The position numbers and the translations under genes are program-made. 64,000 bases of DNA, from NCBI GenBank assembly GCA_964545855.1, contig CAZJHD010000001.1, positions 1 to 64,000 on the forward strand, read 5' to 3'. This DNA is from CAZJHD01 sp964545855 (GTDB taxonomy: Bacteria > Planctomycetota > UBA1135 > JACQFD01). Of the stretch, positions 42,966 through 50,244 are shown piece by piece; the first letter of the stretch is position 1, and each line of letters begins with the position of its first letter. The notes under the pieces are model-generated. The model saw nothing but the letters and a program-made list of their open reading frames with translations, did no database searches and was not told the origin of the DNA.

Positions 42966-44132
42966 ATGGGCCGCGCCCGCAAGCTCGCCGCCGGACTCTT
43001 CGTCACGGCGTGCGTGCTCGCGGTCGCCGAGGCCGGAGCGCGCCTCGCACTGCCCCCGCTCCCGCCGAGCCTCGGCGTGCCCTACGAGGCGGACCCCGAC
43101 GTCGGCTTCCGCGTCGCGGCGGGTGTGCGCCGCGACGGATTCACGACGAGCTCGCTGGGGACGCGGGGCGCCGAGCCCGATTCGGCGCGCGCGGGCCCGA
43201 TCCTCGTCCTCGGCGACTCCATGACGCTCGGCGCGGAGGTGCGCGACGAGGAGACCTTCTGCGCGCTCCTGGAGGCGGCGCTGGCGCCGGGGCCGCAGGT
43301 GGTGAACGCGGGCTGCCCCGCCTATGGCCCCGCGGAGTACGCCGGCTCCCTGCGGCGGCTCGCGCCGAAGGTGCGACCGTCGCGCGTGCTCTGCATGGTC
43401 TTCCTCGGCAACGACCTGCTGGACGCCGGCAAGGAGCGTCCCTACGGCGTGATCGGGGGCGCCCTCGTGCCGAGCGCTCGTCTCGAGGGAGTGGGCGCCG
43501 GTGGCCGGCTCCTGCTCGATCTCGCGGCCCGCGCCCGAGGCCTCGGCCTCGTTCGACTCGGGCGGCGCCTCGCCGGGAAGCCCGAGGGCCTCGTGCGCTC
43601 GCGGCTCCCGGCGAACCGCGTCGCGGAGCCCGGCCCCGTCGCCGGCCGCGACGCGACGGGGGCGCAGCCCCTCGGCATGGACACTCCCGAGATCCGCGTC
43701 CTCGTGGAGCCCGGCGACTACGCACGGGGCCACGAGCGCGGCGCTCCCTTCGTCGCCAAGGGCTGGACCCGGCTGCCCGGTCTCCTCGCGTCCCTGCGCG
43801 GAGCGTGCGACGCGGCGGGCGCCGAGCTCGCGATCGCGATCCTCCCGCTCCCCATCGCCTACGACCGCGCGGCGCGGCTCGAGGTGGCGCGCCGATTCGG
43901 GACGCCGCCCGCTGCGATCGACGCGGAGCGTCCGTCGCGGGAGGTGGCGGCCGTCGTGGGCGCCCTCGGGATCCGCTGCATCGACCTGACGGCGGCATTC
44001 CGCGACGCTCCGCAGCCGCATCTGCTGCACGCGCCCGCCGACCTGCACCTCTCGAGGGACGGCCACGCCCTCGTGGCCCGCGAGCTCGCGCGGGCGGTGC
44101 GGTCGCCGGCACTGCCGGCGGACGGACGTTGA
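42966..44132 (+). CDS. SGNH/GDSL hydrolase
   Basis: The 388-residue protein has an N-terminal anchor (KLAAGLFVTACVLAVAEAGA) and the full SGNH set: ILVLGDSMTLGAEV (block I serine), CPAYGPAEYAG (block II glycine), FLGNDLLDAG (block III asparagine) and APADLHLSRDGHALV (block V Asp and His). It probably removes or adds acyl groups on an exported glycan. It is the second of two adjacent SGNH genes and precedes a methyltransferase by about 40 bases. A third membrane-type SGNH gene lies at 33437, and no polymer synthesis gene is visible. Confidence 0.85.
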   Translation: MGRARKLAAGLFVTACVLAVAEAGARLALPPLPPSLGVPYEADPDVGFRVAAGVRRDGFTTSSLGTRGAEPDSARAGPILVLGDSMTLGAEVRDEETFCALLEAALAPGPQVVNAGCPAYGPAEYAGSLRRLAPKVRPSRVLCMVFLGNDLLDAGKERPYGVIGGALVPSARLEGVGAGGRLLLDLAARARGLGLVRLGRRLAGKPEGLVRSRLPANRVAEPGPVAGRDATGAQPLGMDTPEIRVLVEPGDYARGHERGAPFVAKGWTRLPGLLASLRGACDAAGAELAIAILPLPIAYDRAARLEVARRFGTPPAAIDAERPSREVAAVVGALGIRCIDLTAAFRDAPQPHLLHAPADLHLSRDGHALVARELARAVRSPALPADGR

Positions 44133-44172
44133 GCGGCGGCGGTCGCCGCCGCTACGGTGCCGCGTCCGCGAC

Positions 44173-44820
44173 GTGAACCACCGCCCCCTCACCCACGAGT
44201 ACGTCGAATTCCTCGAGCGCACCGACCGGCCGCGCTACATCGGCCGGCGCTTCGCGAAGTACCTCGAGGGGCGCGTGCTCGACGTCGGCTGCGACCGCGC
44301 CGCGCTCCGCGAGGTCGTCGGCCCGGAGCGCTACGGCGGCGTCGGTCTCGGCGCCGACGCCGACTTCCGCGTCGACCTCGAGAACGACGGGAGACTCCCC
44401 TTCGACGACGGGGCGTGGGACACCGTCGTGTGCCTCGACGTCCTGGAGCACCTGAACGATCTCCACGGGATGTTCGACGAGTGCCTGCGCGTCGCGGGGC
44501 GTTACGCCGTGATCTCGTTGCCGAACAACTGGAGCACGGCGCGCAAGCGCATCGCGCGCGGCCACGGCTCCTTCATCCACTACGGCCTGCCGCTCGATCC
44601 GCCGGAGGACCGGCACAAGTGGTTCTTCAACACGGAGGAGGCGCGCGACTTCCTCCTCGGCATGGCGGAGCGCAAGGGGCTCGTCGTGCACGAGCTGGTC
44701 GTGCTGGAGAAGCCGCGGCCGATCTGGAACCGCGCCTGGCGGCGTCTCTGGCATCCGACGACGCGCAGCTACTCGAACCTCTATCCCCACACGCTCGTCT
44801 GCGTGTACGGTCGGACCTAG
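44173..44820 (+). CDS. Class I SAM-dependent methyltransferase
   Basis: The 215-residue protein has a Rossmann-type methyltransferase fold: GRVLDVGCDRAALREVV (SAM loop), LGADADFRVDLEND (acidic region) and DTVVCLDVLEHLNDLHGMFD, the usual post-motif helix. AVISLPNNWSTARKRI follows as in sugar or lipid-modifying enzymes. It starts at GTG 44173, a common start for this genome, and ends inside the left arm of the inverted repeat at 44816. It is the last gene of the cluster with two SGNH hydrolases, so modification of an exported glycan is a reasonable guess. Confidence 0.85.
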   Translation: MNHRPLTHEYVEFLERTDRPRYIGRRFAKYLEGRVLDVGCDRAALREVVGPERYGGVGLGADADFRVDLENDGRLPFDDGAWDTVVCLDVLEHLNDLHGMFDECLRVAGRYAVISLPNNWSTARKRIARGHGSFIHYGLPLDPPEDRHKWFFNTEEARDFLLGMAERKGLVVHELVVLEKPRPIWNRAWRRLWHPTTRSYSNLYPHTLVCVYGRT

Positions 44821-44984
44821 CTGCCCGTGGCAGAAGTCATCCGAGCTGCGCGCGGGCCCCGACGCACATCGCGTCGTTGCGCGTCCTCACGGCAACCTCC
44901 CGCTACGCTTGCGGCGCGCGCCTCGCGCTGTGCGCCGCTGCCTCGCGCTCGCTCTGCGGAGCACTTCTGCCACGGGCAGCTAGG
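44816..44984. repeat. REP-like paired inverted-repeat element
   Basis: A perfect 22-bp arm at 44816-44837 (CCTAGCTGCCCGTGG and on) is repeated inverted at 44963-44984, bounding 169 bases. Each arm contains CTGCC-CGT-GGCAG, a 5-base-pair mini-hairpin. The right half (44937-44980) recurs near the window start at 97-140. The interior also has GTTGC/GCAAC and GACGC/GCGTC pairings. This is a dispersed, foldable element of the BIME/MITE kind. It overlaps the last five bases of the methyltransferase gene. Confidence 0.8.
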
Positions 44985-45082
44985 CGCGACGCGTTCCGAT
45001 TCTTCCCAAAGCGGGAGCGCCGTGCGCGGAAGGGGGTCTCGTCCCTTCGTCTCCCCAGCCCGAACGCCTTTCCCCGAGCGCC

Positions 45083-46207
45083 ATGGTTCTCCACCCCCGC
45101 CTCGCGATCGTCCTCCCGCTGATCCTTCTCGCGGCGCCCGCCGACGGCGATGGCGCGGAGCGCGACCCGGCCCTCCGGGGGCTCGATCCCGTGGAGCTCT
45201 GCCAGGGGCGCGAGGTGGCCGGCAAGACCGAGATCGCGCTCGACGAGGGCGGCTTCCGCTACCTCTTCGCGACGGAGGAGAGCCGCGCGGCCTTCCGGAA
45301 GGCCCCCGCGCGCTACGAGATCCAGATGGGCGGCGGCTGCGCGCGCATGGGTCCGCTGAGCGGGCTCGGCAGCCCCGACCGCTTCGCCGTCCACGACGGC
45401 CGCGTCTACGTCTTCGCGAGCGACGCCTGCCGCAAGACCTTCCTCGCCTCGCCCGAGCGGTTCCTCGAGCCACGGGACCCCGAGGCCTCCGGCGACGAGG
45501 CGTCCGCCGAGCGCGCCCGCGCGCTCCTCGCGAAGGCCGTCGAGGCCATGGGCGGCGCCGCGCGCGTCGACGGCGTGACGACCTACCGGGAGCGCCACGA
45601 GGTCGAGCGCACGAGCGGAGGCAAGACCTACGACGTGGGGGCCGAGGTCCTCGTCGCGTTCCCCGACTCGTACCGCCGCGACGATTGGTGGAACGAGCGA
45701 GTGGAGGAGGGGACCGCGCCGAAGCCGTCGTCGCCGTGGGGATTCGTCGTGACCGCGGGCGACGCCTTCCGCTCCGAGCCCGACGGCGAGAGCGCGCTCC
45801 ATCGCGCGCAACGCGAGGCGCTCCAGCAGGAGCGCCTGCGGCGTCCCCTCGAGATCCTGCGCGCGCGCGGGCGGGCCGACTTCCGCGCCCACGCGAAGGG
45901 GCCGTCCCGCGTCGGCGACGCGGAGGCCGAGACCGTGGCGGTCTCCTTCGCCGGCACGGCCACGACCCTCTGCATCGACCCGGCGAGCGGGCGCGTCCTC
46001 GCCATCCGGCACCGCGGACGTCCGTCGAGCGGCGCCGTGGGCGACGTGGAGACGCGCTTCGCGGACTTCCGCGAGGTGCGTGGGCTCGTGCTCCCCTTCG
46101 CGCGGAGCACGTCGCTCGACGGGAAGGAGATCGCCACCGCCATGGTCGCGCTCGACCTCGTGGAGGTCGACGTGCCGATCGACGCCGCTCGCTTCCGCCG
46201 GCGGTAG
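45083..46207 (+). CDS. Secreted protein with YHS-like cysteine domains
   Basis: The 374-residue protein has a signal peptide (LAIVLPLILLAAPADG). Residues about 32-90 form a YHS-like domain: GLDPVELCQGREVAGKTEIA, then FRYLFATEESRAAFRKAPARYE. A second, shorter module has VYVFASDACRKTFLASPERFLE. YHS domains bind metals and occur in copper or nitrous-oxide-type and metal-trafficking proteins. The remaining 240 residues look like an outer-membrane-lipoprotein-sorting-like or DUF-type beta domain (VTTYRERHEVERTSGGKTYD, then LVLPFARSTSLDGKEIATAM). The combination may sense or carry a metal. Start ATG 45083 has no clear ribosome-binding site. Confidence 0.7.
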   Translation: MVLHPRLAIVLPLILLAAPADGDGAERDPALRGLDPVELCQGREVAGKTEIALDEGGFRYLFATEESRAAFRKAPARYEIQMGGGCARMGPLSGLGSPDRFAVHDGRVYVFASDACRKTFLASPERFLEPRDPEASGDEASAERARALLAKAVEAMGGAARVDGVTTYRERHEVERTSGGKTYDVGAEVLVAFPDSYRRDDWWNERVEEGTAPKPSSPWGFVVTAGDAFRSEPDGESALHRAQREALQQERLRRPLEILRARGRADFRAHAKGPSRVGDAEAETVAVSFAGTATTLCIDPASGRVLAIRHRGRPSSGAVGDVETRFADFREVRGLVLPFARSTSLDGKEIATAMVALDLVEVDVPIDAARFRRR

Positions 46208-46226
46208 GAACTCGCGTCGGCGCTCG

Positions 46227-46392
46227 GAGGTCGCGAAAGAATCGGCGCCGGGCGACCGCCGGCTGCGAGCGGCCACGGCTTCGTTGCTCCTCCTCCGCAA
46301 CTCTCCATGAGCTGCGTCGTCGACGCGCCGCGTCTCGCCTCGCTCGCTCTCGCTCGGCCTCGAGCCAGCGGCGGCGATTTCCTCACAACCTC
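46227..46392. repeat. Weak imperfect inverted repeat
   Basis: The ends 46227-46251 and 46368-46392 match as inverted copies at about 18 of 25 positions, with a perfect GTTGC/GCAAC mini-hairpin inside, as in the 44816 element. It may be a decayed relative of that element in the gap between the YHS gene and hipA. The similarity is low. Confidence 0.25.
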
Positions 46393-46400
46393 TCGGTCCT

Positions 46401-47699
46401 TCAGCGGAACCGGAACGCGCGCTCGATCTGCGTCGACCACTTCTTCGGGATCCCGGCCTCGGCGGCGAACTCGGGCCAGCGCTTCACGGCGGCGCGCACC
46501 TCCTCGAGGATCGTCTCGGCGCGGCCGCGCTTCAGGAATGCCGTCGCCGCGCAGGCCCGCAGGTCACCGACGGTGAAGTCGTCGCGCTTCCCGTGGATCG
46601 TCATCTGGTGCGTCGCCGTGAAGGCGCCCGCCGGGTTGTGGGCGTAGGTGACGTCGTAGGCGGGAGAGAGCGACCACGCGCCACTCTTGTCCATCAGGAA
46701 GGAGATGTTCTTCGGGTGGTCGTCCTGGTTCCGCGCGACCACGTTGAAGGTCATCCGGCGGAACTGCTCCTCGACGTCGGCCGGCGGCAGTCCGAGCCGG
46801 CGGATCGCCGCGAAGACCTGCTCGTAGGCCGTCGCTCCCGCGCGGTTGAAGTCGAGGTGGCCGAGCGCGCTGAGCGACTGCATGTGGAGCTTCTCCCCGT
46901 TCTCGAGACGATCGAAGCGGCGCGTCATGAAATGGCGTCGGCCTCCCTCCTCGAGCAGGCGGCATTCGGTCATCCGGATCCCCGAAGCCTTCGCCATCTC
47001 CGAGTAGGCGTACTCGATGGCGCCGAAGCCCTTCGGGTCCTGGAGGTCGCGGTCCGCGTCGCCGGCGACCCCGTCGAGCTTCAGGAGCCAGTGCTCGAAG
47101 CCGTCGCCGGCCTCCACCTGACCAGAGCGCACTTCGTGGGTCCTTCGGTTCCACGCGATCACGGCCTTCGCGCGCGCGCCTCCGGCCGACGTGCCGACCC
47201 GCAGGATCTCCTCCAGAGCCGCCGTGCGCTTCGCGCTCGCGAACGTCGTGCGGATGCCTTCGCGGTGCGCGAGGATCTCGGAGGCGAGGCGCACGAGCGC
47301 GTCCACCTCGATGCGCTTCGCGGGTCGCGGCTGCGGGCCGAGAGCGGGCACGAACTCGAGCGCCCCCATGCCGCGGGCGCCCGTGTAGCAGAGGCGCTCC
47401 ACGGCGTCGAAGCTCGCGGGCGTGCGTCCCTGCGTCGCGAGCCAGGCGTCGATCAGCGCGCTCCCGAAGCGGTCGGGGAGCGCGTCGGCGAGCAGACCCG
47501 GGAGGCCATGGAAGGTCTGCGGGGCCAGCTCCGGGAAGACGAACACGCGGTCGCCGAGCGGCATCTGGAGCGGGGCGATCTCGATCCCGCTCCGCGCGAA
47601 CTCGGGGTCGTACTGGAACGCCGCGTGGGTGGCGCCGTCCTCCAGCGAGACGGCGCCGATCGTGCGTCCCCACATGCGGACCTCGGCGAGCGTGCTCAC
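46401..47699 (-). CDS. hipA: HipA-type toxin kinase
   Basis: HipA is the serine/threonine kinase toxin of a type II toxin-antitoxin system; in E. coli it phosphorylates glutamyl-tRNA synthetase and induces growth arrest and persistence. The 432-residue length fits. The N-terminal Couple_hipA-like part (GRTIGAVSLEDG) is followed by HipA_N and HipA_C. VGTSAGGARAKAVI is the glycine-rich P-loop-like segment, LLKLDG holds the ATP-binding lysine region, FNVVARNQDDHPKNISFLMD is the catalytic loop (Asp and Asn), and LSPAYDVTYA the metal-binding aspartate. All look intact. Start GTG 47699 overlaps the hipB stop by 4 bases. Confidence 0.93.
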   Translation of the reverse strand: MSTLAEVRMWGRTIGAVSLEDGATHAAFQYDPEFARSGIEIAPLQMPLGDRVFVFPELAPQTFHGLPGLLADALPDRFGSALIDAWLATQGRTPASFDAVERLCYTGARGMGALEFVPALGPQPRPAKRIEVDALVRLASEILAHREGIRTTFASAKRTAALEEILRVGTSAGGARAKAVIAWNRRTHEVRSGQVEAGDGFEHWLLKLDGVAGDADRDLQDPKGFGAIEYAYSEMAKASGIRMTECRLLEEGGRRHFMTRRFDRLENGEKLHMQSLSALGHLDFNRAGATAYEQVFAAIRRLGLPPADVEEQFRRMTFNVVARNQDDHPKNISFLMDKSGAWSLSPAYDVTYAHNPAGAFTATHQMTIHGKRDDFTVGDLRACAATAFLKRGRAETILEEVRAAVKRWPEFAAEAGIPKKWSTQIERAFRFR

Positions 47700-48052
47700 G
47701 ACCCGTCACCCCACGACCACTTCTTCGTCTTCGGCCGCCGTGAGGCCCCGCTCCCGGAGGCGCGCTGCCGCCGCTTCCCGCGCAGCTTCAATTGCTCGAT
47801 GGGGCTCGGCGGCTGCTCCGGGAGCAGGAGCTCCAGACGCTCGACGATCCCGAGCGCGCGGCACAGGCGGAGGAAGGCCGAGAGGTTCGCCGCCACGCTT
47901 CCCGTCTCGAGCCGCTCGACCGTGCGTTTCGAGATGCCCGCGCGATCGGCGAGCTGGGCCTGCGTCCAGTTGCGCTCGAGCCGCGCGCTCGCGACGCGCG
48001 CGCCGATCTCCCGGAGGAGCGCCTCGTCGGTGGCCTGATTCGTGATCCTCAT
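47696..48052 (-). CDS. hipB: HipB-type XRE antitoxin
   Basis: The 118-residue protein has an XRE/Cro helix-turn-helix in residues about 16-70: ARVASARLERNWTQAQLADRAGISKRTVERLETG. This is the HipB layout, in which the antitoxin binds operators as a dimer and holds HipA inactive. The C-terminal 35 residues are basic (GKRRQRASGSGASRRPKTKK) and longer than in E. coli HipB. It is first in the operon, with hipA overlapping its stop by 4 bases. The palindromes directly upstream of its ATG (48057-48090) fit autorepression. Confidence 0.92.
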   Translation of the reverse strand: MRITNQATDEALLREIGARVASARLERNWTQAQLADRAGISKRTVERLETGSVAANLSAFLRLCRALGIVERLELLLPEQPPSPIEQLKLRGKRRQRASGSGASRRPKTKKWSWGDGS

Positions 48053-48056
48053 GATG

Positions 48057-48121
48057 CGTCATATATGACGAGTTGACGATCTATCGTCAATCGAAGCGCC
48101 ACGAATGACGAGTTATATTCG
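48057..48121 (-). promoter_or_regulatory. hipBA operator/promoter region
   Basis: CGTCATATATGACG (48057-48070) is a perfect 14-bp palindrome 5 bases before the hipB ATG. TTGACGAT-CT-ATCGTCAA (48073-48090) is a perfect 8+2+8 inverted repeat. A third, looser site has CGAAT (48102-48106) and ATTCG (48117-48121). ATGACGAGTT occurs twice (48065-48074 and 48105-48114). On the minus strand TTGACG (48090-48085) could be a -35, with the AT-rich CATATA (48067-48062) 17 bases away as -10, so HipB binding here would cover both boxes. Confidence 0.7.
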
Positions 48122-48351
48122 GACGCTTCCGGGGCGTCCCGGAGGCCTCCGTCGACTCGGAGACCGCGGGCCGCTGCCCCGAGAGCGGGAGCCTCGACGC
48201 TCCGCCGAGGGCCGAGCCTCCGTGACGCCGCGCTCCCTGGGCCGCTCCCGCACAGGGGCGCCAGATCGGCGCGCGCCGCCGCGCCGGAGCGTCACCCCTT
48301 GCGCCCGAGATCCCCGCGGTATGCCATTTGACGCCGCGCGCGCACCCTCGG

Positions 48352-48371
48352 CCTCCCGGACTTCCGGGAGG
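48352..48371 (+). promoter_or_regulatory. Hairpin covering a ribosome-binding site
   Basis: CCTCCCGGA (48352-48360) pairs with TCCGGGAGG (48363-48371) with two bases between, so the real loop is a few bases larger. The right arm includes GGGAGG of the Shine-Dalgarno sequence GGGAGGAG, 7-14 bases before the ATG at 48380. Pairing would hide it, so a temperature- or ligand-dependent control is conceivable. Confidence 0.45.
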
Positions 48372-48379
48372 AGCCCGCC

Positions 48380-50236
48380 ATGACCTCGCCGCTCGCTCTC
48401 GCGCTCTCTCTCCTCCTCGCGACCCACGACGCGACGGCGACGCCGGCCCCGAAGGCGACGACCTCCGATCTCGCGGCTCTCATGCCGGCCGACACGGTGG
48501 CGTTCCTCGAGATGCCGAGTCCGGCCGACCTCTGGAGCCACTTCGTCGAGTCGGGGCTCTGGTCGCAGCTCCGGGCGATCCCCGCCTGGGGCGAGTCCTT
48601 CTCTCGCGGCGACGGGCTCCGTCTCGTGGCGGGGATCGGCGCGATGCGCGCGGCGCTCGGCGTCGACCTGGAGGAGGCCTTCTCGGCGGCGGCCGGCGGC
48701 GGGATCGCGGTCGGTCTCGTGCCCGACTCGGCCGCGGCGGAGGGCGGCTCCGGCGGCGCGCGCCGCGGACGCCCGGGCGCGCTCCTCGTCGTGCGCGCGA
48801 CGGAGCCCTCGATGCTCGCGCGCATCCAGGATTCGATCCTCGAGCTCGCGGGGCTCCGCTCCGGAGGCGAGTGGATCTCGGACCGCGGGAGCGTCGCGAC
48901 GCACTCCGGCGTGGAGGTCGTGACCATCGGGCCGGACTTCCACCACGCGATCGTCGGCGACCTCCTCCTCGCGAGCAACGGACGCGCGCGCCTCGACGCG
49001 GCGATCGACCGCGTCCGCGCGGCGGCGCCCGAGGGGTCCCTCGCGGGCCGCGCCGACTTCGCTGTCGCACGGAGCCACGCACCGGCCGCCGGCGCCCCGG
49101 CGCTCTTCGGCTGGCTCGACGCGAGGACGGCGCTGCCGCTCCTGCCGCGGAGGTCGCTCCAGGACGATGGACGGCTCGAGCCCTTTCCGGCGCTCCTCTT
49201 CGACGGGATGCGGCAGTCGGTTCTCGGCTCCGACTGGCTCGCCGGCTGGGCCAGGGTGGAGCCCGGAGCCTTCGTGCTGACGGGTCTCACCTCGGCGAAG
49301 CCGAGGCAGGCCGTCGAGGCCTTCCTCCCCGAGCCCATCGCGCTCGCGCCGCTCTCCGTGCCGCGCAGCCTCGCGACGCTCACCCTGCGCCGCGACGCCT
49401 GTGCCTTCTGGGATCTGCACGACCAGATCGTCGGCCCCGAGCACGAGGCCGGCTTCGAGAAGTTCAACGCGACGGCCGGGATCCTCTTCGGCGCGCGTCG
49501 CTTCGACGAGGACATCCTCGCGAAGCTCGCCCCGGCGGCGCAGCTCGTCGTCGCGCGGCAGACCTACGCGTCGCTGCCGTCGGCGCCGATCGCCCGGTTC
49601 CCGGCCGTGGGCCTCGTGCTGCGCGCGACGGATCCGTCGAAGAAGTTCCTCGACGGAATCGTGCGCGCCTTCCAGACGGGCGTCACCCTCGCGAGCGCCG
49701 ACCGCGCGCAGAAGGGGATGTCGGCGCTGCTGATCGGCGACGACGCCGTGGGCGACACGAAGATCACCTACGCGTCGTTCCCCGAGCCGGAGTCGGCCGG
49801 CGCGGTCGGTCCCGAGCAGAACCTCTCGCCCGCGATCTTCACCCAGGGCGACCGCATCGTGATCGCGACGACGCTCGAGCTCGCCCGCGACCTCGCCCGC
49901 GCCCTCCCCGACGCGGCGGTCATCGCCGCCGACGCGGCGCAGCCGCTCGATCTCCTGCGCATCGACGTGGGCCAGGCGGCGGAAGCGCTCCGCGAGAACC
50001 TGAAGCCGCTCATCGCCTCGGCCGTGCTGGAGAAGGGGAAGTCGCGCGCCGACGCGACGCGCGAGCACGCGTTCCTCCTCGGAGCGCTCTCGCTGCTCTC
50101 GGAGGCGACCGTCGCGACTCGCATCGCCGGCGAGGGTCTCGAGATGCGCATCGAGGTGCGCCGCGCGGGGCCCGTGACGGCGCCGCAGCCGGCGGACGGC
50201 GCGAAGGAGGGGACGCCCCGCCGCGTCACCCGCTGA
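48380..50236 (+). CDS. Secreted DUF3352-like protein
   Basis: The 618-residue protein begins with a signal peptide (MTSPLALALSLLLATHDATA). LAALMPADTVAFLEMPSPADL, just after it, is typical of DUF3352-like exported proteins of large-secretome bacteria. ALLVVRATEPSMLARIQDSI and FHHAIVGDLLLASNGRARLD resemble repeats of that family. Around residue 370-420 (CAFWDLHDQIVGPEHEAGFE) a second module of similar layout begins. No enzyme motif is visible. The ribosome-binding site is good but lies in a hairpin. It precedes the DUF1800 and DUF1501 genes by 8 bases and may be in one operon with them. Confidence 0.7.
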   Translation: MTSPLALALSLLLATHDATATPAPKATTSDLAALMPADTVAFLEMPSPADLWSHFVESGLWSQLRAIPAWGESFSRGDGLRLVAGIGAMRAALGVDLEEAFSAAAGGGIAVGLVPDSAAAEGGSGGARRGRPGALLVVRATEPSMLARIQDSILELAGLRSGGEWISDRGSVATHSGVEVVTIGPDFHHAIVGDLLLASNGRARLDAAIDRVRAAAPEGSLAGRADFAVARSHAPAAGAPALFGWLDARTALPLLPRRSLQDDGRLEPFPALLFDGMRQSVLGSDWLAGWARVEPGAFVLTGLTSAKPRQAVEAFLPEPIALAPLSVPRSLATLTLRRDACAFWDLHDQIVGPEHEAGFEKFNATAGILFGARRFDEDILAKLAPAAQLVVARQTYASLPSAPIARFPAVGLVLRATDPSKKFLDGIVRAFQTGVTLASADRAQKGMSALLIGDDAVGDTKITYASFPEPESAGAVGPEQNLSPAIFTQGDRIVIATTLELARDLARALPDAAVIAADAAQPLDLLRIDVGQAAEALRENLKPLIASAVLEKGKSRADATREHAFLLGALSLLSEATVATRIAGEGLEMRIEVRRAGPVTAPQPADGAKEGTPRRVTR

Positions 50237-50244
50237 TCCGCGTC

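Larger units (their letters stand above)
48053..48379. other. 327-base gap: hipBA operators and a leader hairpin
   Basis: The hipB side (48053-48121) is the AT-rich operator and promoter region described separately. The other 250 bases are GC-rich with no gene recognised. The last 30 bases before the plus-strand gene at 48380 fold into a hairpin that includes the ribosome-binding site. Confidence 0.55.

Noticed and set aside
44816..44984. Integron attC site
   Set aside because: The outer ends CCTAG/CTAGG lack the conserved RYYYAAC/GTTRRRY boxes, and no integrase or cassette array is near.
46208..46400. Mobile element after hipA
   Set aside because: The inverted ends match at only about 18 of 25 positions and no transposase or target duplication is visible, so it is kept only as a weak repeat.
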